Part shown: piece after piece, positions 23,994-31,883 of the stretch
Layout: each line of letters opens with the position of its first letter
Position numbering within the stretch: position 1 is the first letter of the stretch
DNA from: Gemmatimonadota bacterium
Lineage (GTDB): Bacteria > Gemmatimonadota > Gemmatimonadetes > Longimicrobiales > Gaopeijiaceae
DNA: 42,109 nucleotides
Assembly: GCA_007120305.1 (NCBI GenBank)
Contig: SKNW01000010.1
Coordinates: 1-42,109 of the forward strand
Reading direction: 5' to 3'
Translations under genes and position numbers: made by a program
Notes under the pieces: generated by a model
What the model saw: only the letters and a program-made list of their open reading frames with translations
What the model was told of the DNA's origin: nothing
Database searches by the model: none

Positions 23994-24770
23994 ATGATGG
24001 TGGATGCGACGAATTCGGCCGAGGCGACGTCATCGGTCTCCGGCGCCGGGAGCGCCGGCCCGAAGCCCCTGGCGGGGCAGTCCGCCCTTGTCACCGGCGC
24101 CTCCCGGGGGATCGGGGCGGCGGTGGCCCGGGATCTGGCCCGCCTGGGAGCCCGCGTCGGCGTGGCCGCCCGAAGCGAGGCCCCGCTCCGGGAACTGACC
24201 GCAGAACTCGGGGGGTGGGCCCTCCCCGGCGACCTCACCGACCCCGACGGCGTCGCGCAGATGCTTCGGCGCTTCCGGGAGGCCGCGGGGGGCGAGCCCG
24301 ACATCCTGGTCACCTCGGCGGGGGTCTTCACCATCGCCTCGGTGGAGGCCACGTCGGCGGAGGAGCTGGACCTGAACTGGGCGCTGAACGTCCGGGCCTC
24401 CGTCCTCTGCGTGCAGGGGGTTCTGGCCGGGATGAAGGCCCGGGGATCCGGTACGCTCGTGCAGGTGGGCTCGGTGGCGGGTCGGAAGGCCTTTCCGGGG
24501 AACGGGGCCTACTCGGCCTCCAAGTTCGGGATCCGGGGGTTCCACGAAGTGCTCCTGGAGGAGATCCGGGGCACGGGCGTGCGGGCCACCCTGCTGGAAC
24601 CGGCGGCCACCGACACCCCCATCTGGGATCCCATCGACCCGGACAACGACCCGCATCTCCCCCCCCGAGCGGCCATGCTCCGTCCCGCCGAGGTGGCGGA
24701 AGCAGTATCTTTCGTGGTCACCCGGCCGGCGGGGGTACAGATCCCCTTCCTGCCCATCGAGCGGAGCTGA
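23994..24770 (+). CDS. SDR oxidoreductase, possible sepiapterin-reductase-like role
   Basis: Classical short-chain dehydrogenase: cofactor motif TGASRGIGAAVARDL near residues 34-48, catalytic Ser in VGSVAGRKAF and YSASK (YxxxK). The usual NNAG motif is TSAG here. By sequence I can only call a general SDR with FabG-like features. Its position, 4 bases after GTP cyclohydrolase I and between two PTPS-family genes, makes a 6-pyruvoyltetrahydropterin (sepiapterin) reductase role attractive, but that is inference from context. Start is ATG 23994 or 23997 (ATGATG). A 109-base gap with nothing evident follows. Confidence 0.82.
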   Translation: MMVDATNSAEATSSVSGAGSAGPKPLAGQSALVTGASRGIGAAVARDLARLGARVGVAARSEAPLRELTAELGGWALPGDLTDPDGVAQMLRRFREAAGGEPDILVTSAGVFTIASVEATSAEELDLNWALNVRASVLCVQGVLAGMKARGSGTLVQVGSVAGRKAFPGNGAYSASKFGIRGFHEVLLEEIRGTGVRATLLEPAATDTPIWDPIDPDNDPHLPPRAAMLRPAEVAEAVSFVVTRPAGVQIPFLPIERS

Positions 24771-24879
24771 AGGGGCGAGTCCGCCCCCAGGCCCCCTCCC
24801 TGCAACCGAACCCCCCGGAGCCGGCCCGTCGGCCCCCGCCGCTCGCCGGCCTCCGGATGCGCGTCTCCCGGAGTTCCGC

Positions 24880-25296
24880 ATGTACACCGTCAGCGCCCAG
24901 GCCCACTACGACGCCGCCCACTTCCTCCGCCATCACAAGGGGAAGTGCGCCCGTCTTCATGGACATCGGTACGTGGTGGAAGCCGCCGTTCAGGCGGCGG
25001 AGCTGGACGAGGCCGGGCTCGCCTTCGACTTCGGGGACCTGAAGGCCATTCTCCGCGAGCTGGCCGAGGAACTGGACCACGAGAACCTGAACGAACTTCC
25101 CATGTTCCAGGGCGTGGAGACCAGTGCCGAGAACCAGGCCCGCTGGTTCCACGACGAGCTGAAGCGCCGCCTCCCCGCCGACCTGGCCGGGGGGCTCCTC
25201 TACGCCCGCATCTGGGAGTCTCCCACCCAGTGGGCCCAGTACGGTCCCGCGTCGTCCGGAGGGGGGATGCCCGCGTACCGCGCCCCCTCCCTCTGA
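24880..25296 (+). CDS. queD: 6-carboxytetrahydropterin synthase-like protein (QueD type)
   Basis: Second PTPS-family member in the cluster, of the shorter bacterial pattern. Zinc ligands His14, His27 and His29 (YDAAHFL, RLHGHRY), catalytic Cys23 in GKCARLHGH, and LDHENLNEL. QueD converts dihydroneopterin triphosphate to 6-carboxytetrahydropterin, the precursor of 7-deazaguanine in queuosine tRNA. QueC and QueE are not in the window, so this role is by family. The C-terminal tail (SSGGGMPAYRAPSL) extends beyond the fold. Three bases separate it from the next gene. Confidence 0.85.
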   Translation: MYTVSAQAHYDAAHFLRHHKGKCARLHGHRYVVEAAVQAAELDEAGLAFDFGDLKAILRELAEELDHENLNELPMFQGVETSAENQARWFHDELKRRLPADLAGGLLYARIWESPTQWAQYGPASSGGGMPAYRAPSL

Positions 25297-25299
25297 GCC

Positions 25300-25929
25300 A
25301 TGCACCTCCTGACCACCGACCGGCTGGCCTGCCCCCGCTGCGGTCCGGCCTTCGGGCTCATCCTCCTGGCCGACCGGGTGGTGGATCGGAGGGTACTGGA
25401 AGGGAGCTTCGGCTGCGCCAACTGTCGTGAGCGCTTTCCGGTCCGGGGCGGCTTCGGGGACTTCCGCCCTCCTCCCGCCGCGCCTCTGGCCGAAGACCCC
25501 CGGGCCGCCGATCCCGGCCCCGACGACCCCGAAGGAGCGCTTCGCCTTGCGGCCATGCTGGGGGTGACCGAGGGGCCGGCCACCCTCCTCCTGCTCGGAG
25601 GACCGGCGCGCCAGGCCGAGCGCCTGGTGGCCATGGTGCCGGGGGTGGAGGTGGTGGCGGTTCACCCGGGCCTCCGGGAACGGCCGGAGGGGGAGGGGGT
25701 TTCCCGTCTCCATGTCAGTACCGTCCTTCCCTTCTTCTCCGCTACCTTCCGGGGCGTGGCCATGGATGCCGCATGGGCCGCGACCCACCTGGACGAGGCG
25801 CTCCGGGTGGCCGCTCCCGGCGTCCGTGTGGTCGTGGAGCTGTCCGATGCGGCGCTGGCCCGCCGGGTCACGAAGGCGCTCCAGGATGTCCTCCTCCAGA
25901 CCGAGCGGCTGATCGTTGGCACACGCTGA
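25300..25929 (+). CDS. Trm112-like zinc-ribbon protein with an unrecognised C-terminal domain
   Basis: The N-terminus has a Trm112-like zinc ribbon: CPRC at 11-14 and CANC at 39-42, with GCANCRERFPV, the pattern found in small proteins that activate methyltransferases. The rest (about 75-209) has alternating strands and helices (TLLLLGGPARQ, GVEVVAVHPGL, SRLHVSTVLPF, VRVVVELSD) like a Rossmann-type methyltransferase, but I do not see the glycine-rich SAM loop except LLLGGPA. It may be a reduced methyltransferase or a partner protein. Function unknown. It ends the pterin cluster. Confidence 0.7.
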   Translation: MHLLTTDRLACPRCGPAFGLILLADRVVDRRVLEGSFGCANCRERFPVRGGFGDFRPPPAAPLAEDPRAADPGPDDPEGALRLAAMLGVTEGPATLLLLGGPARQAERLVAMVPGVEVVAVHPGLRERPEGEGVSRLHVSTVLPFFSATFRGVAMDAAWAATHLDEALRVAAPGVRVVVELSDAALARRVTKALQDVLLQTERLIVGTR

Positions 25930-25972
25930 TCCCTGCACCTTCGGCCCCCCCCGGCCAAGCCCAGCGGCAGCA

Positions 25973-26002
25973 TTGCGTTTCGGGGTCGGCGGCCGCTACC
26001 TT
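25973..26002 (+). promoter_or_regulatory. Putative promoter upstream of the TPR gene
   Basis: TTGCGT at 25973-25978 and TACCTT at 25997-26002 are 18 bases apart. The -10 is identical to that of the 6S RNA promoter. It lies about 39 bases before the ATG at 26041. Confidence 0.5.
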
Positions 26003-26040
26003 CGGACCCGATTTCCACGGACCCTCGGCCCGGGAGCGGT

Positions 26041-26475
26041 ATGAATTTCTGGAAGAAGATCCTCGGAGGGGAAGACAGCACCGAGCGGGTGGACTACTAC
26101 GAGGAGGGCATGTCGCTTCTCCGGGAGGGTCGGTTCCACGATGCCCTCACCTCGTTTCGTCTTGCTCTTCGGGAAGCTCCCGGTGACTCGGTGGTCCTTC
26201 AGCAGATCGCCATCTCGTACACGCGAATCGGGATGGCGGAAGAGGCCCTCCGCACCTACCGGTCGGTGCTGGAGCGAGACCCGCGGGCCCATGGCGCCCA
26301 CTACGGTCTGGCGTTCCTCCTTCTGCGAAAGGGCGACGAGGCCGAGGCCGCCCAGCACCTGGAGCGCTTTCTCGAGAACCCGCCGCGAGGTCCGGAGGCC
26401 CAGGAGCACATTGCCCATGCCCGCTCCACCCTGGCCCGCCTCCGGGGGGAACCGGAACCCCATCCCGAATTCTGA
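26041..26475 (+). CDS. TPR repeat protein, 144 aa
   Basis: Protein of two to three tetratricopeptide repeats: YYEEGMSLLREGRFHDALTSFRLAL, then VVLQQIAISYTRIGMAEEALRTY, and AHYGLAFLLLRKGDEAEAAQHLERFL (each carries the A/G/Y pattern at TPR positions). TPR proteins bind other proteins; the partner is not evident. It has no signal peptide but begins with MNFWKKIL. The promoter at 25973-26002 suggests that it opens a transcript with OsmC (gap 23). Confidence 0.85.
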   Translation: MNFWKKILGGEDSTERVDYYEEGMSLLREGRFHDALTSFRLALREAPGDSVVLQQIAISYTRIGMAEEALRTYRSVLERDPRAHGAHYGLAFLLLRKGDEAEAAQHLERFLENPPRGPEAQEHIAHARSTLARLRGEPEPHPEF

Positions 26476-26498
26476 CCCTTTGACGTCGGCCGCACGCC

Positions 26499-26924
26499 AT
26501 GTCCGAGCATCTCCGCACCGCCACGCTTCGCTGGACCGGCGAGGGCCTTGCCTTCGAGGGAACGGCCGGATCCTCCGGCCCCGACCGGATCGTACCCATC
26601 GACGGGGAGGGAGACGGGGGGCCCGCGCCCATGGAGATGCTCCTTCTCTCGCTGGGAGGATGCATGGCCATCGACATCCGGGTGATTCTCGTGCGATCCA
26701 GGGTGAAGCTGGACACCCTGGAACTGGACCTGGTGGGCGAGCGTCGCGAGGCCGAGCCCCAGTCGTTCCAGGCCATCCGCATGCACCTCCGCATGGCCGG
26801 CCCCTCGGAAGGGGACCGGGCCAAGGTGGAGCGGGCCATCCGTCTGTCCGAGGAGAAGTACTGCAGCGTCTACCACACGCTCCGTCCTGACCTCCGGATC
26901 CAGACGTCGTTCGAGCTCGTCTGA
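26499..26924 (+). CDS. OsmC family protein
   Basis: OsmC/Ohr proteins reduce organic hydroperoxides using a Cys pair. Cys55 (SLGGCMAID) and Cys122 (EKYCSVYHTL) are in the expected places and RTATLRWTGEGLAFEG opens the beta sheet. At 141 aa it is a YhfA/OsmC-like protein; whether it is a true peroxidase is not clear. A 70-base gap precedes the acyl-CoA ligase gene. Confidence 0.87.
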   Translation: MSEHLRTATLRWTGEGLAFEGTAGSSGPDRIVPIDGEGDGGPAPMEMLLLSLGGCMAIDIRVILVRSRVKLDTLELDLVGERREAEPQSFQAIRMHLRMAGPSEGDRAKVERAIRLSEEKYCSVYHTLRPDLRIQTSFELV

Positions 26925-26994
26925 GGACCCCGCCGTCCGGGCCCGGGTCACCGCGCCTGGAGCCTGCCCGACCCTCTCGAAGGAGTTCTCCCTC

Positions 26995-28869
26995 ATGGCG
27001 AAGACCCACGCCTCCAACCCCGCCGATCTCCCCGAGGCCACCCTTGTGGAGTTCTTCTTCGAGGCGATGGAACGCTTCGAGACGCTTCCGGCCTTTCGCC
27101 ATCACGCGGGAGGAAGCTGGCATGACCTGAGTCACGCCGACGCCCTCGAGCGGGTGCAGGCTGCGGCCGCCGCCCTCCGGGCCTCCGGGCTTGTCCGGGG
27201 GGATCGGGCGGCCATTCTGGCCGAGAATCGGCCCGAATGGGCCATGGCTGACTACGCCTGCCTGACGTCCGGCGTGGTGGATGTGCCGGTCTACGCCACG
27301 CTGACACCGGGTCAGATCCGCTACATCCTGGAAGATGCCGGGGTCCGGGTCGTGTTTGCCTCCGACGCCGAGCAGCTGGCCAAGATCCAGGAGATCCGCG
27401 GGGATCTGCCGGCGCTGGAGCGGGTGATCGTGTTCGACGAACCCGCAGGCATCCTTCCCCAGGGGGTGGTGGGGTGGGAGTCCTTCCTGGAAGAGGGGAG
27501 GGCGGCGGCCCTCTGGGACGACCCCGGCGGCTTCATGGAGGAGGCGCTCTCGGCTCGGCCCGAGGATCTGGCCACCATCCTCTACACGTCGGGAACCACA
27601 GGGAACCCCAAGGGGGTCATGCTCACGCATCGGAACCTGAGTTCCAACGTGCTGGCGGCGAGCCAGGTTCTCATCATCGACGAAAAGGACGTCACCCTTT
27701 CGTTCCTCCCCCTCTCCCACGTCTTCCAGCGCATGGTGGACTACCTCCTGTTCAGCAAGGGGTGTCTCATTGCCTACGCGCGCTCCATCGAGACCGTTCC
27801 CGAGGACCTCCGGGCCATCCGACCCACCATCGTGGTCTCGGTCCCTCGCCTCTACGAGAAGGTCTACGCCAGGGTAACCTCCGCCACGGGGGCGAAAGGG
27901 ACCCTGGTGGGATGGGCCCGGGGTGTGGGGGAGCGTTGGGCCGAGGCGAAGCTGGCCGGGCGGGAGCCGGGGGCGGGCATTCGCCTCCAGTACGCCCTGG
28001 CCAGCAAGCTCGTCTTCTCGAAGATCAAGGCCGGGGTGGGGGGGAACCTCCGGTATTTCGTCAGCGGTGGGGCTCCGCTGGCCCCGGACATCAACCGCTT
28101 CTTCTTCGCCTCCGGGGTCATGATTCTCGAGGGGTATGGCCTCACCGAGACAAGCCCGGTCACGAACGTCAACAGCCCCATCGACTTTCCAGCCAACTTC
28201 CGCATTGGGACCGTGGGGAAGCCGGTGGCGGGCACCGAGGTGCGCATCGCCGAGGACGGCGAGATCCTGATCCGGGGACCCCAGATCATGAAGGGGTATC
28301 TGAACCGGCCCGAAGACACGGCCGAGGTCATCGACGCCGACGGCTGGTTCCACACCGGAGACGTGGGCGAGATCGATGACGATGGTTTCCTTCGCATCAC
28401 GGACCGGAAGAAGGACCTCATCGTGACGGCGGGCGGGAAGAACGTGGCGCCGCAGCCCATCGAAAATCGCCTCAAGAAGAACCGCTTCGTGGACCAGCCG
28501 GTGCTCGTCGGCGACCGGGAGCGCTTCATCACCCTCCTCCTGGTCCCCGACTTCGAGGTGCTGGAGAACTGGGCGAAGGAGTCCGGGGTGTCGGCCACGG
28601 AGCGGCGGGAACTCCTGGCCGACGCGAGGGTCCAGAAGCACCTTGTCCAGCAGATGGAGACGGAGCTCTCGGACCTGGCACGGTACGAGATGCCGAAAAA
28701 GCTCGTGCTCCTGGATGTGCCCTTCACCATCGAGGATGGCTCCCTGACCCCCACCCAGAAGGTAAAGCGAAGAATCGTGCAGGAGCGCCTGGCTTCGCGG
28801 CTCCGGGAGGTCTACGCGGAAGAGAACGCACAGCAGACCGTTTTCACGGCGTGGAATGGCGACGGCTGA
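26995..28869 (+). CDS. Long-chain fatty-acid-CoA ligase (AMP-binding)
   Basis: Activates fatty acids to acyl-CoA through an acyl-adenylate. The AMP motif YTSGTTGNPKGVMLTH is at about 196-211, GYGLTETSPV near 380-389, the hinge DGWFHTGDVGEIDDDGFLRITDRKKD, and the catalytic Lys region SLTPTQKVKRR near the C-terminus. At 624 aa it fits FadD15-like ligases that keep LVTAGGKNVAPQPIE-type segments (IVTAGGKNVAP here). An ATG preceded by AAGGAG supports the start at 26995. Its last 14 bases overlap the CutA gene. Confidence 0.93.
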   Translation: MAKTHASNPADLPEATLVEFFFEAMERFETLPAFRHHAGGSWHDLSHADALERVQAAAAALRASGLVRGDRAAILAENRPEWAMADYACLTSGVVDVPVYATLTPGQIRYILEDAGVRVVFASDAEQLAKIQEIRGDLPALERVIVFDEPAGILPQGVVGWESFLEEGRAAALWDDPGGFMEEALSARPEDLATILYTSGTTGNPKGVMLTHRNLSSNVLAASQVLIIDEKDVTLSFLPLSHVFQRMVDYLLFSKGCLIAYARSIETVPEDLRAIRPTIVVSVPRLYEKVYARVTSATGAKGTLVGWARGVGERWAEAKLAGREPGAGIRLQYALASKLVFSKIKAGVGGNLRYFVSGGAPLAPDINRFFFASGVMILEGYGLTETSPVTNVNSPIDFPANFRIGTVGKPVAGTEVRIAEDGEILIRGPQIMKGYLNRPEDTAEVIDADGWFHTGDVGEIDDDGFLRITDRKKDLIVTAGGKNVAPQPIENRLKKNRFVDQPVLVGDRERFITLLLVPDFEVLENWAKESGVSATERRELLADARVQKHLVQQMETELSDLARYEMPKKLVLLDVPFTIEDGSLTPTQKVKRRIVQERLASRLREVYAEENAQQTVFTAWNGDG

Positions 28870-29206
28870 GGGGGATGCGGTAACGACCGGTGCGGTCCGG
28901 GTGGTCCTGGTCTCCCTCCCCGATGCCGGTGCGGCACGGGTCCTGGCCAGGACGCTGGTGGACGAGCGTCTCGTCGCCTGCGGGTCGGTGGTCCCGGGCG
29001 TCACCTCCGTGTACCGCTGGGAGGGCGAACTCCAGGAGGACCCGGAGGTCATGCTCTTCCTCAAGACCACGGACGCCGCCCTCCCGGATCTTCTTCGGAG
29101 GATTCCCGAACTCCACGGCTATGACGTCCCCGAGATCCTCGCGCTGCCGGTTTCCGAGGGACACCCGCCCTACCTGGCCTGGGTCACCGAGTCCACGGAG
29201 AGGTGA
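28856..29206 (+). CDS. cutA: CutA-like divalent cation tolerance protein
   Basis: Small trimeric ferredoxin-fold protein of the CutA1 family, linked to divalent metal tolerance though its true function is debated. RVVLVSLPDAGAARVLARTLVDERLVACGSVV shows the family start (shown in part: LVDERLVACGSV), and TSVYRWEGELQEDPEVMLFLKT plus YDVPEILALPV complete it. Length 116 aa with an N-terminal extension of about 12 residues. Overlaps the ligase gene by 14 bases. The usual metal-binding His is replaced in part, so metal binding is unsure. Confidence 0.92.
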   Translation: MATAEGDAVTTGAVRVVLVSLPDAGAARVLARTLVDERLVACGSVVPGVTSVYRWEGELQEDPEVMLFLKTTDAALPDLLRRIPELHGYDVPEILALPVSEGHPPYLAWVTESTER

Positions 29207-29293
29207 GCCGGGCCTCCGGTTCTCCGCGTCCGGTGGATTTCCGGATCGGGTGACCCTGGCCAATCCCCCCGCTTCACAACGAACGGACACCTC

Positions 29294-29746
29294 ATGTCGC
29301 AGGACGAACTTCCGCACGACCTCGACTCCGAGGTTACCCTTCACCTGCTTCTCGAGGAGGTGCAGGAGGCCGACCGGCGAGGCGAGGCCGAGCGGGCGCT
29401 GGCGCTCTTCGAGGAGGCTCTCGCCCTGGATGGATCGGATCCGGGGCTCAGGGTCGCCTGGGGGCGTGCCCTCATGACCCGGGCCCGCCACCGGGAGGCC
29501 CTGGCGGTGCTTCGGGACCTCTGTCAGGAAGACGAGGCCCACGCCGAGGCCCACCGCGTCCTGGGCGAAGTTCTGCACCGAACCGGTGCCGACGAGGACG
29601 CCCTCCAGGTCCTGGCGCGGGCGGCCGAACTGGAGCCCTCGCATCCCCGGCCCTGGTACCTGATGGGGCTGGTCCACGACAGCTGCGGCCGACCCGAAGA
29701 GGCGGCCGCCATGTACCGCCACGCCCGGGAGCGGTCGGCAGGCTGA
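29294..29746 (+). CDS. TPR repeat protein, 150 aa
   Basis: Three tetratricopeptide-like units (ALALFEEALALDGSDPGLRVAWGRAL, AVLRDLCQEDEAHAEAHRVLGEVL, LARAAELEPSHPRPWYLMGLVHDSCGRPEEAAAMY, each over 20 residues and therefore given only in outline). It would act as a protein-binding scaffold. It starts an operon of six genes whose stop and start codons touch; the next ATG shares one base with its stop (TGATG). Preceding gap of 87 bases shows no clear promoter. Confidence 0.82.
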   Translation: MSQDELPHDLDSEVTLHLLLEEVQEADRRGEAERALALFEEALALDGSDPGLRVAWGRALMTRARHREALAVLRDLCQEDEAHAEAHRVLGEVLHRTGADEDALQVLARAAELEPSHPRPWYLMGLVHDSCGRPEEAAAMYRHARERSAG

Positions 29747-30327
29747 TGACCTGGCGTGTCGCGGTCCTGGTCGGGGACCCTCTCCGGACGCCGGGCGATG
29801 CGCTGGCGCGCCCGGTTACGGGGGCCATGGAGGGGATCACCCCCTGGTCCCGGCAGGTGGAGGTGGAGGGCGGAACGAGACTGACCCAGCAGTTGGCGGG
29901 ACAGGATGGGCTGCCCGCCGGGGCCGTCCTCGTCACGCCGGCCGGCGAACTCCCTTACGAACTCCTTCTCCACGCGGTCCTCCTCACCGCCGAGGAGGGT
30001 GTGGCCAGGGGCGGGCTCCTTCGGGCGCTTCGGAACGTTTTCCGCCAGGCCGCCGAGTGGGACGTTCGGGTCCTCGTTCTTCCCCTCCTGGGTGCCGGCG
30101 TGGGACAGCTCTCGCTGGAGGAGGCGGCGGAGGTCCTGGCCGATGCCCTCTCCGAACTGGACGGCCACGCCGCCGACCTCGAGATCCGCATCCCCACGGC
30201 AGGGCCGACGGAGGCCGGGGTGGTCCGGCAGACTCTGGCCCGGAGCTTTCCCGGCCGTGTGGGCGTCCAGGCGTCCCCCGAACCGGCGTCCCCCCGGGCG
30301 GCGTCCTCCGGAGAGGAAGGGGCGTGA
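29746..30327 (+). CDS. Macro-domain-like protein, 193 aa
   Basis: Resembles a macro domain, the fold that binds or hydrolyses ADP-ribose. AVLVTPAGELPYELLLHAVLL corresponds to the strand with the VxTxAGxLPxxxxxHAV pattern, and LLPLLGAGVGQLSLEEAAEVL to the phosphate-binding PxLGxGxG loop plus helix (LPLLGAGVG near 112-120). The usual Asn of the active loop (GNxxN) is not evident, so catalysis is doubtful. The C-terminal tail (SPEPASPRAASSGEEGA) is disordered. It is locked in the operon by TGATG upstream and GTGA downstream overlaps. Confidence 0.6.
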   Translation: MTWRVAVLVGDPLRTPGDALARPVTGAMEGITPWSRQVEVEGGTRLTQQLAGQDGLPAGAVLVTPAGELPYELLLHAVLLTAEEGVARGGLLRALRNVFRQAAEWDVRVLVLPLLGAGVGQLSLEEAAEVLADALSELDGHAADLEIRIPTAGPTEAGVVRQTLARSFPGRVGVQASPEPASPRAASSGEEGA

Positions 30328-31883
30328 CCCGCCGAGTCGTCCTGGCGGTCGCCGTGCTGGTGGTCTGGGTGGCGGTGGCGGGCTGGCACGTGCGCCGGGA
30401 GTACTTCGCCCCCGCGCTGACGCGCCTGGCCGAGGCCACGCTCACCCTGGACCCGGTCACGCATTTCTATGCCATCCGCATGGGGGATCGCACCATCGGG
30501 ACCTCCTCGTCGAGGCTGGACACCGTGCCGGAAGGGTTTCGCCTCGACGACCTGACCCAGCTGGACCTGCTGGCCATGGGGCAGTCCGGGCAGGCGGTGG
30601 TACGGACCCGGACCACGCTCTCTCCCACCCTTCGAATGCTGGATTTCGAGTTCGCCCTCCAGTCGGCGGCGGGCGACGTCGAGGCCGAGGGGCGGGTGGA
30701 AGGGGATTCCCTCCTCTGGGTCCGACTCCAGGCCGCGGGAGCCCCCCCGGAAGAACTGACCTTCCGGGTGGCCGAGGCGCCCCTGGTGAGCGGGGCTCTC
30801 CCCATCCGCCTCGCCAAGGGCGGGGAGCTCCGGGCTGGCCGGACGGTGCGCTTTCCGGTCTTCGATCCCTCCACCGTCTCGAACCGCGTGGTGGAGGTGG
30901 AGGTCATGGAGCAGGGACTCGTGTCGCTCGTCGACTCCGCCAGGGTGAATCCGGCCACCGGACGGTGGGAGCCCGCCCGGGAGCGATCGGTGGAGGGGTG
31001 GCGGATCGTGGAGCGCTACGGGGGGGTCCAGGTGGAGAGCTGGATCGACGAAGACGGACGCATCCTGCGTTCCACCTCGCCCCTGGGTTTCGCCCTGGAA
31101 CGGACGGAGTTCGAGCTGGCCCGGCAGGCCCGGGAGGACACGCGCGGGCGGGGCGCGGGGGACCTTGCAGGAGGGGCGGGCTCGGGCGACCTGATCCTGG
31201 CCACGGCCATCGCCTCCAACGTGGCCCTGGACGCCCCCCAGGGGTACGATCGCCTTCGGTTCCGCCTCTCCGGCGTGGAGCTGGAAGGCTTCGACCTGGC
31301 CGGCGGACGTCAGCGCCTCGAAGGCAACGTCCTTACCGTGGACCGGGAGCGCTGGGGCGATCTCGCGCCGGGGTACACCCTGCCGTACCCCCGGATGGAT
31401 CTTCGCGAGGCGCTGGAGCCCGAGCCCCTGGTGCAGAGCGGCGATCCCCGGATCCGCCAGGCTGCGGAGGCCATGGTGCGGGAGCGGGGCCGCCTGCCCA
31501 ACGATCCCCGGGTGGTGGCGGAGCGACTGACCCTGGGGGTCCACCGGCTCCTCCGCAAGGAGGTGGTCTTCGCCCTCCCGTCGGCCCTCTCCGTGCTGGA
31601 GAGCCGCCGGGGCGACTGCACCGAGCACACGGTCCTCTTCGTGGCGCTGGCCCGGTCCCTGGGCCTCCCGGCCCGGACGGCCGTGGGGCTGGTCTACCTG
31701 GAGGGGGCCTTCTACTACCATGCGTGGCCCGAAGTCTGGCTCGGGGAATGGGTGGCGGTGGATCCCACCTTCGGCGACGTCCCCGCAGGAGCCGCCCACC
31801 TGCGCTTTGTCACCGGAACGCTGGCGCAGCAGGTCGAGATCGCGAGGCTCATCGGAACCCTGGGCATCGAGGTGCTGGAATGA
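30324..31883 (+). CDS. Transglutaminase-like cysteine protease-fold protein, membrane-anchored
   Basis: Transglutaminase-like domain at the C-terminus with an intact triad: Cys432 in RRGDCTEHTVLF, His466 in YYHAWPEVW and Asp480 in VAVDPTFGD. The N-terminus has one membrane helix (VVLAVAVLVVWVAVAGWHV), so the bulk (long beta-rich region 40-400) probably lies outside the cytoplasm. Start is GTG 30324, overlapping the macro-domain stop (GTGA); the tracked ORF from 30057 covers shadow sequence. The stop overlaps the ABC ATPase ATG. The substrate is unknown; such proteins are often found next to exporters. Confidence 0.83.
   Translation: MTRRVVLAVAVLVVWVAVAGWHVRREYFAPALTRLAEATLTLDPVTHFYAIRMGDRTIGTSSSRLDTVPEGFRLDDLTQLDLLAMGQSGQAVVRTRTTLSPTLRMLDFEFALQSAAGDVEAEGRVEGDSLLWVRLQAAGAPPEELTFRVAEAPLVSGALPIRLAKGGELRAGRTVRFPVFDPSTVSNRVVEVEVMEQGLVSLVDSARVNPATGRWEPARERSVEGWRIVERYGGVQVESWIDEDGRILRSTSPLGFALERTEFELARQAREDTRGRGAGDLAGGAGSGDLILATAIASNVALDAPQGYDRLRFRLSGVELEGFDLAGGRQRLEGNVLTVDRERWGDLAPGYTLPYPRMDLREALEPEPLVQSGDPRIRQAAEAMVRERGRLPNDPRVVAERLTLGVHRLLRKEVVFALPSALSVLESRRGDCTEHTVLFVALARSLGLPARTAVGLVYLEGAFYYHAWPEVWLGEWVAVDPTFGDVPAGAAHLRFVTGTLAQQVEIARLIGTLGIEVLE

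Noticed and set aside
25996-29070. 1024-aa minus-strand ORF
   Set aside because: It is antisense to TPR, OsmC, acyl-CoA ligase and CutA genes with clear motifs; such long frames arise from high GC at third codon positions.
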